This document shows, one piece after another, positions 44,603 to 52,645 of a stretch of 53,821 bases of DNA; position 1 is the first letter of the stretch, and each line of letters starts with the position of its first letter. The stretch is from Sphaerospermopsis aphanizomenoides BCCUSP55 (GTDB lineage Bacteria; Cyanobacteriota; Cyanobacteriia; Cyanobacteriales; Nostocaceae). The notes under the pieces were generated by a model that made no database searches, was not told where the DNA came from, and worked only from the letters and a program-made list of their open reading frames with translations. The position numbers and the translations under genes are program-made. Location of the stretch: positions 1 through 53,821 of the forward strand of contig NZ_LUFH02000029.1 of NCBI RefSeq assembly GCF_001586785.1, in the 5' to 3' direction.

Positions 44603-44736
44603 ACCCGCCATGAAATGAATTTCATGGCTAATAACCAAAGTTTACTAAAGTAAACTATAGATTGATGGGTATTTGTATTTTTAGTCATCTTTAGATGACT
44701 TTTGCTATGAGACTGGGAATTCATTCCCAGGCGGGT
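44603..44736. repeat. Four-hairpin interspersed element
   Basis: Four perfect hairpins with 4-nt loops: GCCATGAAA-TGAA-TTTCATGGC (44607-44628), AGTTTAC-TAAA-GTAAACT (44639-44656), AGTCATC-TTTA-GATGACT (44683-44700) and CTGGGAA-TTCA-TTCCCAG (44713-44730). Outer 7-bp arms ACCCGCC and GGCGGGT close the whole. Non-coding. Structure is read directly from the sequence; the origin as a mobile element is inferred. Confidence 0.8.
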
Positions 44737-44795
44737 TATCGGATTTATTGATAATTCATTCTAAAAATATGCTAAAATATCTTTTATTATCACCT

Positions 44796-44819
44796 TTAAT
44801 TAATTAATTAATTAATTAA
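44796..44819. repeat. (TTAA)6 microsatellite before the DUF433 gene
   Basis: Six uninterrupted TTAA units end 4 nt before the ATG of the DUF433 gene and occupy the place of its ribosome binding site. Tetranucleotide repeats like this are prone to slippage. Confidence 0.9.
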
Positions 44820-44823
44820 ATCA

Positions 44824-45048
44824 ATGAATGAACTATTAACTAGAATCACACAAATACCCGGTCAATGTGGAGGTCGTCCTTGCATTCGCGGAATGAGAAT
44901 TAGAGTTAGCGACATTTTAGAAATGTTAGCAGAAAATGTCAGTGTCAATGAAATTTTAGAAGACTTTCCCGATTTAGAAATAGAAGATATTCAAGCCTGT
45001 TTGATATTTGCTGCTAGACGCACTGATTTTGTGAGATTAACAGCATGA
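44824..45048 (+). CDS. DUF433 antitoxin-like protein
   Basis: 74 residues. PGQCGGRPCIRGMRIRVSDIL and EILEDFPDLEIEDIQACLIFA define DUF433, a small winged-helix-like domain that usually precedes a PIN-like DUF5615 toxin. Here the usual partner is missing: the next frame is a frameshifted antitoxin-like sequence overlapping its stop. No Shine-Dalgarno is visible because a (TTAA)6 repeat lies directly upstream. Probably an orphan antitoxin or regulator. Confidence 0.85.
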   Translation: MNELLTRITQIPGQCGGRPCIRGMRIRVSDILEMLAENVSVNEILEDFPDLEIEDIQACLIFAARRTDFVRLTA

Positions 45049-45053
45049 AAATT

Positions 45054-45229
45054 ATGAAAGGATATATCCTCAAACAATTATTCTCGAAGACAGTTTACCG
45101 GATACCTTACAAAATGGTGATGAAGTGGAAATTGTCATCATTCCCATCAAAAAACGTAAGTATCATTTTCCTACATTTAAACTGGATGTCAAAGCAGAAT
45201 ATTTAGACAGAGAAAAGATTTATTTATAA
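45054..45229 (+). pseudogene. Frameshifted VapB-like antitoxin gene
   Basis: Starting at ATG the frame reads MKGYILKQ, then the family-like sequence continues in a different frame as TIILEDSLPDTLQNGDEVEI and KKRKYHFPTFKLDVKAEYLD to a stop. That second frame has no start codon of its own. Joining both gives a normal antitoxin of about 58 residues, so one base appears lost near 45072-45078. It could also be a sequencing error. No toxin gene follows. Confidence 0.6.
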
Positions 45230-45288
45230 TAATTAGCTCATTAATGTTAAAATCAACATAGATTTAACCCTCAGAAAAACCATGAAAA

Positions 45289-45507
45289 ATGCCTAAAAAA
45301 ATCAGAGAATTAAAAAGTTTACTCCAAAAAGCTGGTTTTATTTACCGTTCAGCAAAAGGAAGTCATACCCGGTGGTATCATCCTTTATTACCTAGTGATC
45401 CGATTACCATATCTGGTAAAGATGGAGATGATGCTAAACTATATATAGAAAAAGAAGGTAACGAAAAATTAGCTAAATTAAAATTAATTCAAGAACAGGA
45501 GTCATAA
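45289..45507 (+). CDS. hicA: HicA-family mRNA interferase toxin
   Basis: 72 residues of the HicA dsRBD-like fold. IRELKSLLQKAGFIYRSAKGSH contains the conserved Gly-Ser-His with the catalytic histidine, and HPLLPSDPITISGK matches the rest. HicA cleaves mRNA unless bound by HicB. The hicB ATG follows after 2 nt. An overlapping mini-frame (MKNA) begins 7 nt upstream and ends inside hicA. The toxin looks intact. Confidence 0.88.
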   Translation: MPKKIRELKSLLQKAGFIYRSAKGSHTRWYHPLLPSDPITISGKDGDDAKLYIEKEGNEKLAKLKLIQEQES

Positions 45508-45509
45508 GA

Positions 45510-45737
45510 ATGAATTTACCATAGACTATTATTATTCAATTGAGTAGTGAAGATAAATGTTATTTAGTTCATTTACCAGAATTTCCTACTCAAAAATATC
45601 ATACTCATGGTGATACTTATGAGGAAGCTGTTAAAAATGCTCAGGAAGTTATAGAAATGCTAATTGCCGAATATCAAGAAGATGGTAAACCCTTACCTAC
45701 AGCCAAATCTTTAGAACAACTAATTAATGTAGCTTAA
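45510..45737 (+). pseudogene. hicB: HicB-family antitoxin with early amber codon
   Basis: A strong SD (AGGAG) and an ATG 2 nt after hicA open the frame MNLP, then TAG at 45522-45524, then TIIIQLSSEDKCYLVHLPEF and the rest of HicB in the same frame. The family reads a tyrosine where the stop is. A TTG at 45540 could restart translation to give 65 residues (LSSEDKCYLVHL..LEQLINVA) lacking the first strand. If not restarted, hicA lacks its antidote. Confidence 0.75.
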
Positions 45738-46092
45738 TATAGCGTTTTCCAGTCTAATGAAGTACAAAGTTATCTGCGTTTATCTGCGTCCATCCGCGTT
45801 CAATTATTACTGCTTGTACCTCGCTTGAATGGGAATGGCTATATTCGATTATATTATAGAAGTTGAGCAATTCTAACACCCTAAATTTGTGTTTAAATAA
45901 AAATATAAAAAACATTCAATTTGCAAATAATAAAAAAAGATATATCACAACATCTGCGTATATCCGCGTTTATCTGCGTTAAACTAAAAATCATTACCTA
46001 TTCTCAATAAATCCAAAATAAAACATTGCCAAATTAGACGTTTAGCATCCTAGCATGGGATGATCTGTATTTTGAGATTATCCACACAGACT
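45738..46092. other. Intergenic region with TATCTGCGTT-type repeats
   Basis: Contains ATCTGCGTTTATCTGCGTCC near 45772 and again ATCTGCGTATATCCGCGTTT near 45951; the same units recur at 47550-47580. No gene is seen. The last bases serve as leader for aspA. Confidence 0.6.
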
Positions 46093-47502
46093 ATGACTGA
46101 CAATACAGATTTTCGCATTGAACGAGACTCGATGGGCGATCGCACCATCCCCAATCATGTTTACTATGGTATCCAAACCCAAAGGGCGATCGAAAACTTC
46201 CCTATCAGTGGTATTAAGCCCCTAGCTACTTACGTAAATGCTGGCTTATATATTAAAAAAGCAACTGCTATTGTTAACGGAGAACTTGGTTGTATTCCCG
46301 CAGACATCAGCCAAGCCATCATTCAAGCCACTGATGAAATTTTAGCAGGAAAACTACGTGATCAGTTTGTCGTTGATGTCTACCAAGCCGGTGCAGGAAC
46401 ATCCCACCACATGAACATTAACGAAGTTCTCGCAAACCGGGCTTTAGAAATTCTCGGAGATGAAAAAGGCAACTATAAGCGCGTTAGTCCCAACGATCAT
46501 GTCAACTACGGACAGTCTACCAATGATGTCATCCCTACTGCTATCCGTCTTGGTGGGTTATTAGCACTTTCCCAAACCCTTCATCCCGCTTTAGAAACAG
46601 CAATTTCCACCTTAGAAGCCAAAGCAGTAGAATTTCAAGATATCGTCAAATCTGGAAGAACCCACTTACAGGATGCCGTACCTGTGCGCTTAGGCGAAAA
46701 CTTTCGGGCTTGGGCGCAAATTCTCACCGAACATCAAAACCGATTATACATTGCTTCTGGGGATTTAATGGTACTTGGTTTAGGTGGGAGTGCAGCCGGT
46801 ACAGGAATGAACACCCACCCCCAATATCGTCAACGGGTGGTAGAAGTGCTTTCCCAGTTGTTAGAAATGCCTTTAGAACCAGCACCCCATTTAATGGCTG
46901 CTATGCAAAGTATGGGTGCATTTGTGAATGTATCCGGGGCAGTGCGAAATTTAGCCCAGGACATGGTTAAAATCTCCCATGACCTGCGTTTAATGGACTC
47001 AGGCCCCAAAACCGGGTTTAAGGAAATTCAACTCCCTCCAGTCCAACCTGGTTCTTCAATTATGCCAGGGAAATATAACCCGGTGATGGCAGAGATGACA
47101 TCAATGGTATGTTTTCAGGTAATGGGATACGATAATGCGATCGCACTGGCAGCACAAGCGGGACAATTAGAATTAAATGTGATGATGCCCCTCATCGCTT
47201 ACAATTTAATTCACAGCATCGAAATTTTAGGGAATACAATTTCTGCCTTAACTAACAATTGTATTCAAGGAATTACCGCTAACAAAGAAAGATGTTTAGC
47301 CTACGCCGAAGGTAGTTTAGCATTAGTTACCGCCTTAAATCCCCACATCGGTTATCTTAACGCTGCTGCTGTCGCTAAAGAATCTTTAGAAACCGGAAAA
47401 TCACTGCGGCAAATAGTTCTAGAAAAAGGCTTAATGACAGAAGCAGAATTAGCAACTGTTTTAGATTTAGAACAAATGAGCGCAATTGTTCCTTTAACAT
47501 AA
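46093..47502 (+). CDS. aspA: Aspartate ammonia-lyase
   Basis: About 469 residues from the ATG giving MTDNTDFRIE; a start 33 bp upstream is less likely. Class II fumarase/aspartase fold: the signature GSSIMPGKYNPVMAE, plus SGRTHLQDAVPVRLG and NDHVNYGQSTNDVIPT. The block NNCIQGITANKERC matches aspartases rather than fumarases. It deaminates aspartate to fumarate and ammonium, useful in nitrogen recycling, for example of cyanophycin. A fumarase reading is possible but less likely. Confidence 0.85.
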   Translation: MTDNTDFRIERDSMGDRTIPNHVYYGIQTQRAIENFPISGIKPLATYVNAGLYIKKATAIVNGELGCIPADISQAIIQATDEILAGKLRDQFVVDVYQAGAGTSHHMNINEVLANRALEILGDEKGNYKRVSPNDHVNYGQSTNDVIPTAIRLGGLLALSQTLHPALETAISTLEAKAVEFQDIVKSGRTHLQDAVPVRLGENFRAWAQILTEHQNRLYIASGDLMVLGLGGSAAGTGMNTHPQYRQRVVEVLSQLLEMPLEPAPHLMAAMQSMGAFVNVSGAVRNLAQDMVKISHDLRLMDSGPKTGFKEIQLPPVQPGSSIMPGKYNPVMAEMTSMVCFQVMGYDNAIALAAQAGQLELNVMMPLIAYNLIHSIEILGNTISALTNNCIQGITANKERCLAYAEGSLALVTALNPHIGYLNAAAVAKESLETGKSLRQIVLEKGLMTEAELATVLDLEQMSAIVPLT

Positions 47503-47509
47503 TACAATC

Positions 47510-47536
47510 TCCCCGACTTCTTCAAGAAATCGGGGA
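47510..47536 (+). terminator. CCCCGA hairpin after aspA
   Basis: CCCCGACTTCTT / AAGAAATCGGGG with one mismatch lies 8 nt after the aspA stop. Same arms as the hairpin at 25909-25938. It lacks a long T run, so it may protect the 3' end as much as terminate. Confidence 0.5.
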
Positions 47537-47546
47537 TATGATTCAC

Positions 47547-47582
47547 AATCATCTGCGTTTATCTGCGTTTATCTGCGTTTAC
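47547..47582. repeat. ATCTGCGTTT tandem repeat
   Basis: Three tandem TATCTGCGTT-like 10-mers between aspA and the DUF29 gene; relatives lie in 45738-46092. Confidence 0.7.
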
Positions 47583-47642
47583 TTCTCTATCTTAGTGACA
47601 CAGTAATTGCTATGATCAGAATACTCTCAATATGTCAGAGTT

Positions 47643-48101
47643 ATGAAAACTATTCATGATTTAAAACAACTCTACGAAATTGATGATTCTCAATGGTTAG
47701 AAGAAACCATCAAATTGCTAAAAAATCACCAATTTCAAGAATTAGACTTAGATAATTTAATTGAGGAGTTAGAAGATTTAGGAAAAAGAGATAGAAATGC
47801 AGTAGTCAGCCTTATAGAACAAATTATTCATCATTTATTAATACTGCAATATTGGACAATAGAACAAGAAAATAATGCAGTTCACTGGCAAGGAGAAATT
47901 TATACTTTTAGAACTCAATTAAACCGCCGACTCAATACCACCTTGCGTAACTATTTAGAAACTGAATTAGATTCTATTTACAAAGATGCGTTAGGCTTTG
48001 TGAAAATCAAAACTCAAAATTCTGTCAATTTCCCCTCAGAATGTCCTTACTCCCTTGCGGAATTACTGGATATTGAATGGTTGTGTTTTCCTCTTACCTG
48101 A
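47643..48101 (+). CDS. DUF29 domain-containing protein
   Basis: 152 residues. Covers the whole DUF29 family: an N-terminal helix (WLEETIKLLKNHQFQELD), DNLIEELEDLGKRDRNAVVSL, then IIHHLLILQYWTIEQE and the terminal FPSECPYSLAELLD. The family is all-alpha, common in cyanobacteria in many copies, and often lies in accessory DNA. Function unknown; a nucleic-acid or toxin link has been suggested only by context. It stands 52 bp before the DUF362 gene. Confidence 0.9.
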   Translation: MKTIHDLKQLYEIDDSQWLEETIKLLKNHQFQELDLDNLIEELEDLGKRDRNAVVSLIEQIIHHLLILQYWTIEQENNAVHWQGEIYTFRTQLNRRLNTTLRNYLETELDSIYKDALGFVKIKTQNSVNFPSECPYSLAELLDIEWLCFPLT

Positions 48102-48152
48102 ATTTTAGCTAAAAATCGTCTATATTGTGAGATAATAACGCAATTATTAATT

Positions 48153-49124
48153 ATGCAGACACCAAAACCATCCGTTAGTTTAATTCGGGCTAAATCCTAC
48201 GAACAAGAGGCTTTAAGAGAATCCTTGACAACGCTGCTAGAACCTTTAGGGGGAATGGCAGCTTTTGTTAAACCAGGTAATCGTGTCCTTCTCAAACCCA
48301 ATTTACTCACAGGTTCTCGTCCTACTAAAGAGTGTACCACCCGCCCGGAATTAGTCCGCGCTGTTGCCCAAATGGTTATAGAAGTTGGTGGTAAACCATT
48401 TTTAGGAGATAGTCCCGCTTTTGGTAGTGCAAAAGGTGTAGCCATAGCCAATGGTTTATTACCAATTTTAGAAGAATTAAATATTCCCATTGTTGAGTTT
48501 CACGGTAAACGTTACCAAACCGTGAACGACAATTTTAATCACCTGCTGCTATCAAAAGAAGCAATGGAAGCAGATGTAATTATTAACTTGCCCAAAGTAA
48601 AATCTCATGCCCAATTAACTGTAACTTTGGGTGTAAAAAATCTCTTTGGTTGCGTTCCCGGTAAAATGAAAGCTTGGTGGCATCTGGAAGCGGGAAAAGA
48701 TGCTAACAGATTTGGAGAAATGTTAGTAGAAACTGCTAGAGCAATTAATCCTAATTTAACCATTTTAGATGGTATTATTGGTCATGAAGGTAATGGACCA
48801 AGTGGTGGTGAACCTCGTGATTTGGGTGTTTTAGCAGCATCAACAAATGTGTTTGCTTTAGATCGGGCAATATTGGAAGTTCTGCAAGTTTCACCTCATC
48901 AAGTTCCCACAGTAGCTGCTTCTCAAAGATTGGGAATTTGTCCAGAATTAACAGATATTGAATTTCCGAATTTATCCCCTGATTTATTACAAATTAATGA
49001 TTGGCAACTACCAGAAACATTAATGCCTATTGATTTCGCTATGCCTCGCGTGATTAGGTCTACATTTAGACATCTTTACATCCGGTTTATCAAAGAACCT
49101 ATGAGTGCATATAGCAAAGGTTGA
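48153..49124 (+). CDS. DUF362 domain-containing protein
   Basis: 323 residues. DUF362 is seen in LKPNLLTGSR, LGDSPAFGSAKGVA and the typical INLPKVKSHAQLTVTLGVKN with LFGCVPGKMK. Many relatives also carry a ferredoxin domain, which is absent here: the few cysteines are not in CxxC pairs. So this is the short form. The activity of the family is not established. A terminator hairpin and an inverted repeat follow the stop. Confidence 0.88.
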   Translation: MQTPKPSVSLIRAKSYEQEALRESLTTLLEPLGGMAAFVKPGNRVLLKPNLLTGSRPTKECTTRPELVRAVAQMVIEVGGKPFLGDSPAFGSAKGVAIANGLLPILEELNIPIVEFHGKRYQTVNDNFNHLLLSKEAMEADVIINLPKVKSHAQLTVTLGVKNLFGCVPGKMKAWWHLEAGKDANRFGEMLVETARAINPNLTILDGIIGHEGNGPSGGEPRDLGVLAASTNVFALDRAILEVLQVSPHQVPTVAASQRLGICPELTDIEFPNLSPDLLQINDWQLPETLMPIDFAMPRVIRSTFRHLYIRFIKEPMSAYSKG

Positions 49125-49145
49125 GAAAATGTAAGTATCCCTAGC

Positions 49146-49238
49146 TTAAGTAATCAGTAATCCTGACAATGAAACAATTATCAATTGTCAATTATCAATT
49201 ATCAATTGATAACTAGTAATAACCCTCTGATTACTTAA
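49146..49238. repeat. 93-bp inverted-repeat element
   Basis: Perfect 12-bp ends TTAAGTAATCAG and CTGATTACTTAA enclose ATTGACA/ATTATCA repeats. Non-coding. It resembles the small inverted elements at 811 and 5106 in size but has different ends. Confidence 0.75.
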
Positions 49239-49240
49239 TC

Positions 49241-49270
49241 AAACCGCTTCTTCCTAGAGGCGGTTTTATT
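49241..49270 (+). terminator. Rho-independent terminator after the DUF362 gene
   Basis: AAACCGC and GCGGTTT form a 7-bp stem with a 12-nt loop followed by TTTATT. Well placed to end the DUF362 transcript. Confidence 0.7.
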
Positions 49271-50146
49271 ATCAAATTATGATTAGCACATTTATTGTTG
49301 TTTGCGATACATTTTTTATCTTGTCTAACCGTTTGCTATTGTTAACCATTTATTAACCAGAAATCATATACAGCATATTGCAGATCAATAAGGTACAAAT
49401 TTTCATGACAAACCTTTGCACCAAAAGGCTTTTACTGCTGACTCCTACTGTATATAGTTATCAACAATTTATATCTCATCCTCAAGGAAATCTCTACCTA
49501 TATATAGATTTGTAGCCCTAGTTGTGATCCAACTCACAGCTAAAAAATCTATTTACGGAGATTATAGGTTGATGTTTACGATGCATCAATATAGTTCCCT
49601 ATTAATAGGGGTAACTGTATTTGTACTGTAAATATGCTTGTTACCCAAAATAGTTTTTTACTAATTTTGCGGAATGGTCAAAATTCAGAGTGTATATATA
49701 GCTCAACAATTTATGACACCCACAAGCTTTCAGTGACGTAAGCCTATATTTTCTTAGGTCTATTTTTCCATGGACAGCGCAAATAGCTATAAACAAGGCA
49801 TTTTGACTGTCATACTCAAACAAAATCGCGTCTATCAACTTTGTTGATGCAATGTCAATTCAATCAAACAGGTAAAGAATAATGCTTTAGCAATCATCTC
49901 AATGTCAATGATTGATGACTTAGTGTCAGTGATCATCTAAAAACATTAGTTACAGTATCAAACATTTGGTGTTTGGCATCCAATTTGTAACAAAATTGTT
50001 GTGAACAAAAACTTAGTATGCCACTTTTCAAACTGGATAAGATTAATGATGAATACAAAGTTCATTGAATAAAAATCGCTAAAATAGAATTGAGACTCTC
50101 TCATCGAGAGCAAACCTAGCAGTGATCAGAAAAACTGAAATTTTGT
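49271..50146. other. Long intergenic region, no gene recognised
   Basis: About 0.9 kb of AT-rich DNA. Small hairpins are present (ATCAAC-TTT-GTTGAT near 49835; CTCTC..GAGAG near 50096, in the leader of the next gene). A 65-residue minus-strand frame has no family features and is not accepted. The length suggests regulatory or RNA content that I cannot name. Confidence 0.45.
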
Positions 50147-50335
50147 ATGAATTCAAATAGCCAGTCTGCCAATTCCCCCGATGCATATTCCCAACGTTTG
50201 GCAGACATTGTGGGTACGATGATCGCACTCGTAACTCTTACCCTACCTGTATTTATCATTTCCCACTATTCTTCACCAGAAGTTCAGAGTAACCAGCAAA
50301 ATCTGACTTATCACCTAGCCAGAAGTAAGAAATAA
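50147..50335 (+). CDS. Small single-pass membrane protein
   Basis: 62 residues. A polar start (NSNSQSANSPDAYSQ) is followed by one hydrophobic segment (IVGTMIALVTLTLPVFIIS, about 21-39) and a short polar tail. The composition and position before ppa look like a conserved small Nostocales protein, but I do not recognise it. A hairpin lies in its leader and the AGATCCCCAA hairpin follows it. Confidence 0.6.
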   Translation: MNSNSQSANSPDAYSQRLADIVGTMIALVTLTLPVFIISHYSSPEVQSNQQNLTYHLARSKK

Positions 50336-50413
50336 TTGTTTTTAGCCCCAATTTAGTTGTACTCAAGCAACCCTAAATTATAAGTTCTGCGGACAAGCTG
50401 ACCGTGAACTACA

Positions 50414-50446
50414 AGATCCCCAACTTCTCCTGGAACTTGGGGATCT
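50414..50446 (+). terminator. AGATCCCCAA hairpin, copy 2
   Basis: Arms AGATCCCCAA and TTGGGGATCT with a 13-nt loop, then GTGTTTTC. It lies after the small membrane protein and before ppa. Identical arms occur at 5943-5974, which shows a repeated hairpin. Confidence 0.55.
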
Positions 50447-50560
50447 GTGTTTTCTGCACAAAGACTTTGGGAAGAAATGCAAAATTGCCCTAAAATCTAT
50501 CTTACACGGGGAGCAAAATAACGTGCTACCTAGATTCAATGTTAGCAAAGGAGTTTAGTT

Positions 50561-51070
50561 GTGGATTTATCTCTTATTCCTGCCCAACCAAAACCGGGTG
50601 TGATTAATGTTCTGATTGAAATTCCAGGCGGGAGTAAAAATAAATACGAGTTTGATAAGGAATTAAACGCTTTTGCTCTGGACAGGGTGCTTTCTTCTTC
50701 CGTAAAATACCCTTATGACTATGGTTTCATACCTAACACCTTAGCTGATGATGGCGATCCTCTGGATGGCATGGTAATCATGGATGAACCTACTTTCCCT
50801 GGTTGTATCATTGCTGCCAGACCAATAGGTTATTTAGAAATGATTGATGGTGGCGATCGCGATGAAAAAATTCTTTGTGTTCCCGACAAAGATCCACGTT
50901 ACGCCCATGTAAAATCATTGAAAGATGTACCTCCCCACCGTTTAGACGAAATTGCTGAATTTTTCCGCACTTATAAAAATTTAGAAAAGAAAGTGACAGA
51001 AATTCTCGGCTGGCAGGATGTAGACAGGGTTGCACCCTTAGTAGAAAAGTTCATCAAAGCTGCTAAATAA
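50561..51070 (+). CDS. ppa: Inorganic pyrophosphatase, soluble family I
   Basis: 169 residues. Active-site acid cluster [10 protein letters not shown] with other conserved parts [11 protein letters not shown] and KDPRYAHV. It hydrolyses pyrophosphate to phosphate in the cytoplasm and pulls biosynthetic reactions forward. The start is GTG with a strong SD AAAGGAG 7 nt upstream. The gene stands between repeats and panD, 180 bp apart. Confidence 0.96.
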   Translation: MDLSLIPAQPKPGVINVLIEIPGGSKNKYEFDKELNAFALDRVLSSSVKYPYDYGFIPNTLADDGDPLDGMVIMDEPTFPGCIIAARPIGYLEMIDGGDRDEKILCVPDKDPRYAHVKSLKDVPPHRLDEIAEFFRTYKNLEKKVTEILGWQDVDRVAPLVEKFIKAAK

Positions 51071-51138
51071 TAAAAGATGGTAATGGGTATTGGGAAAGAA
51101 AAGGGTGTAAGGGTGTAAGGGTATAGGTGGAAAAATAA

Positions 51139-51176
51139 CTTCTTGCCTCTTGCCTCTTGCCTTTTGCCTCTTGCCT
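51139..51176. repeat. TTGCCTC heptamer repeat
   Basis: About five TTGCCTC/TTGCCTT heptamers between ppa and panD, the complement of the GGCAAGA type at 7230-7270. STRR class. Confidence 0.75.
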
Positions 51177-51252
51177 TTGTCCAATTACCCATCACTAACC
51201 TACTTCACAGAATTCAACTACTTCCGTTTGTGGCGGAAAAACCTGAAACGAA

Positions 51253-51636
51253 ATGCAGCGGACTCTCCTTTTGGCTAAAATTCATAACTGTACCCTCACG
51301 GGGGCAAATATTAACTATGTGGGTAGTATTAGTATCGACCAAGTTCTTTTAGATAAAGCTGGTATTTTGCCTTACGAGCAAGTACAAGTAGTGAATAATG
51401 CTAATGGTCAGCGTTTTATTACTTACGCCATCCCTGCTCCAGCTAACTCAGGAGTCATTGAGTTAAATGGAGCGGCCGCACGTCTAGGCATTATTGGCGA
51501 TCGCTTGATTATAATGACTTACGGGCAGTTTACACTAGAAGAGTTAAAACATTACTCTCCTACAGTTGTTATCGTGGATGAAAAAAACCAGATGTTAGAA
51601 GTACGAAACTACGATGATCTGCTTAGTAAGCTCTAA
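51253..51636 (+). CDS. panD: Aspartate 1-decarboxylase, pyruvoyl-dependent
   Basis: 127 residues. The self-cleavage site is between G24 and S25 (YVGSISID), where Ser becomes the pyruvoyl group. [20 protein letters not shown] is the conserved core. It makes beta-alanine for pantothenate and CoA. The MBL-fold gene starts 11 bp later on the same strand, so they are likely one transcript. Confidence 0.96.
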   Translation: MQRTLLLAKIHNCTLTGANINYVGSISIDQVLLDKAGILPYEQVQVVNNANGQRFITYAIPAPANSGVIELNGAAARLGIIGDRLIIMTYGQFTLEELKHYSPTVVIVDEKNQMLEVRNYDDLLSKL

Positions 51637-51647
51637 TTTCAAGGAAA

Positions 51648-52556
51648 ATGTCAAATTTTGAGCTGTCCAATTTCCAAAACTGCACCAATGAACAATTAAC
51701 TTCCAGGCACAATTACCTTGCTGGGGAGTTTTGGGCTAAATTTTGGGGTGTAAGAGGTCTAATTCCTACACCCAACAGTCATACCTGCCGTTATGGTAGT
51801 AATACTGCTTGTGTAGAAATATATGTAGCGGGTCAACACTTAATTTTTGATGGAGGTACTGGCTTACGCATCTTAGGGAAAATGTGGCAACAGCAGCAAA
51901 AACCCTTAGAAGCTCATTTATTTTTTACTAACTCCCAATCAAATCGGATTCAGGGATTTCCCTTTTTTGCTCCTGCCTTTATTACAGGTAATTGCTTCCA
52001 TATTTATGGAACGGCTGCAAGCAATGGTGCATCAATTAAACAATGTTTGTGCGATCAGATGCTCCAACCCCACTTTCCTTACCCTTTGCAGGTAATGCAG
52101 TCAGATTTGCATTTTTATAATGTGACTCCTGGTAACACAGTAGAATTAGGCGAGGTAAAAATAACAACGGCAATCATCAACAAAAATCAAAGATCAGTTG
52201 GCTACCGAGTGACTTGGGGAGACCACAGCATTGTCTATGCGACGGATTTACATAAGAGTCTTGATATAGAAGAGCAAAAACAGATTTTACAAATTATTCA
52301 AGGTGCTGATTTACTGATTACTAATGCTACTTATACTCCACCAACTGATAAAAACCATGAGTACGCTGAATTACTATGGAAAACTCCAGTAGATTTAGCT
52401 CAAAGTGCTAATGTCAAAAGATTAGTGATATCACACCATCACCCAGATGATGATGATGTCTTTCTTGACAAAATTCAAGACCAAGTGAAATCTGCTTTTC
52501 CTAATGTCTTACTAGCTTGTGAAGGTATGTTATTACCTGTGGGGAACAGGGAGTAG
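51648..52556 (+). CDS. MBL-fold protein lacking the metal-binding motif
   Basis: 302 residues. The fold is clear: FWGVRGLIPTP, HTCRYGSNTACVEI, LIFDGGTGLRILG, then a later YATDLHKS and ISHHHPDDDD. But the usual THxHxDH metal motif is TNSQSNR at 94-100: all four metal ligands (expected H95, H97, D99, H100) are replaced by N, Q, N and R. It is therefore probably non-catalytic or has a different site. It follows panD closely. Confidence 0.85.
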   Translation: MSNFELSNFQNCTNEQLTSRHNYLAGEFWAKFWGVRGLIPTPNSHTCRYGSNTACVEIYVAGQHLIFDGGTGLRILGKMWQQQQKPLEAHLFFTNSQSNRIQGFPFFAPAFITGNCFHIYGTAASNGASIKQCLCDQMLQPHFPYPLQVMQSDLHFYNVTPGNTVELGEVKITTAIINKNQRSVGYRVTWGDHSIVYATDLHKSLDIEEQKQILQIIQGADLLITNATYTPPTDKNHEYAELLWKTPVDLAQSANVKRLVISHHHPDDDDVFLDKIQDQVKSAFPNVLLACEGMLLPVGNRE

Positions 52557-52585
52557 GGGAGCAGGGGGAGCAGGGGAGAAAATAA

Positions 52586-52645
52586 ATAATTACGAATTAC
52601 GAATTACGAATTACGAATTACGAATTACGAATTACGAATTACGAA
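52586..52645. repeat. ATTACGA heptamer repeat
   Basis: About eight tandem ATTACGA heptamers at the convergent end of the MBL-fold and TrpD-like genes, running to the stop of the latter. STRR class. Confidence 0.85.

Noticed and set aside
46093-47502. Fumarase reading of the aspA gene
   Set aside because: The C-terminal IQGITANKERC and NPV after the signature fit aspartase better than fumarase.
49641-49838. 65-residue minus-strand frame in the long gap before the small membrane protein
   Set aside because: No recognisable composition, motif or ribosome site; likely chance.
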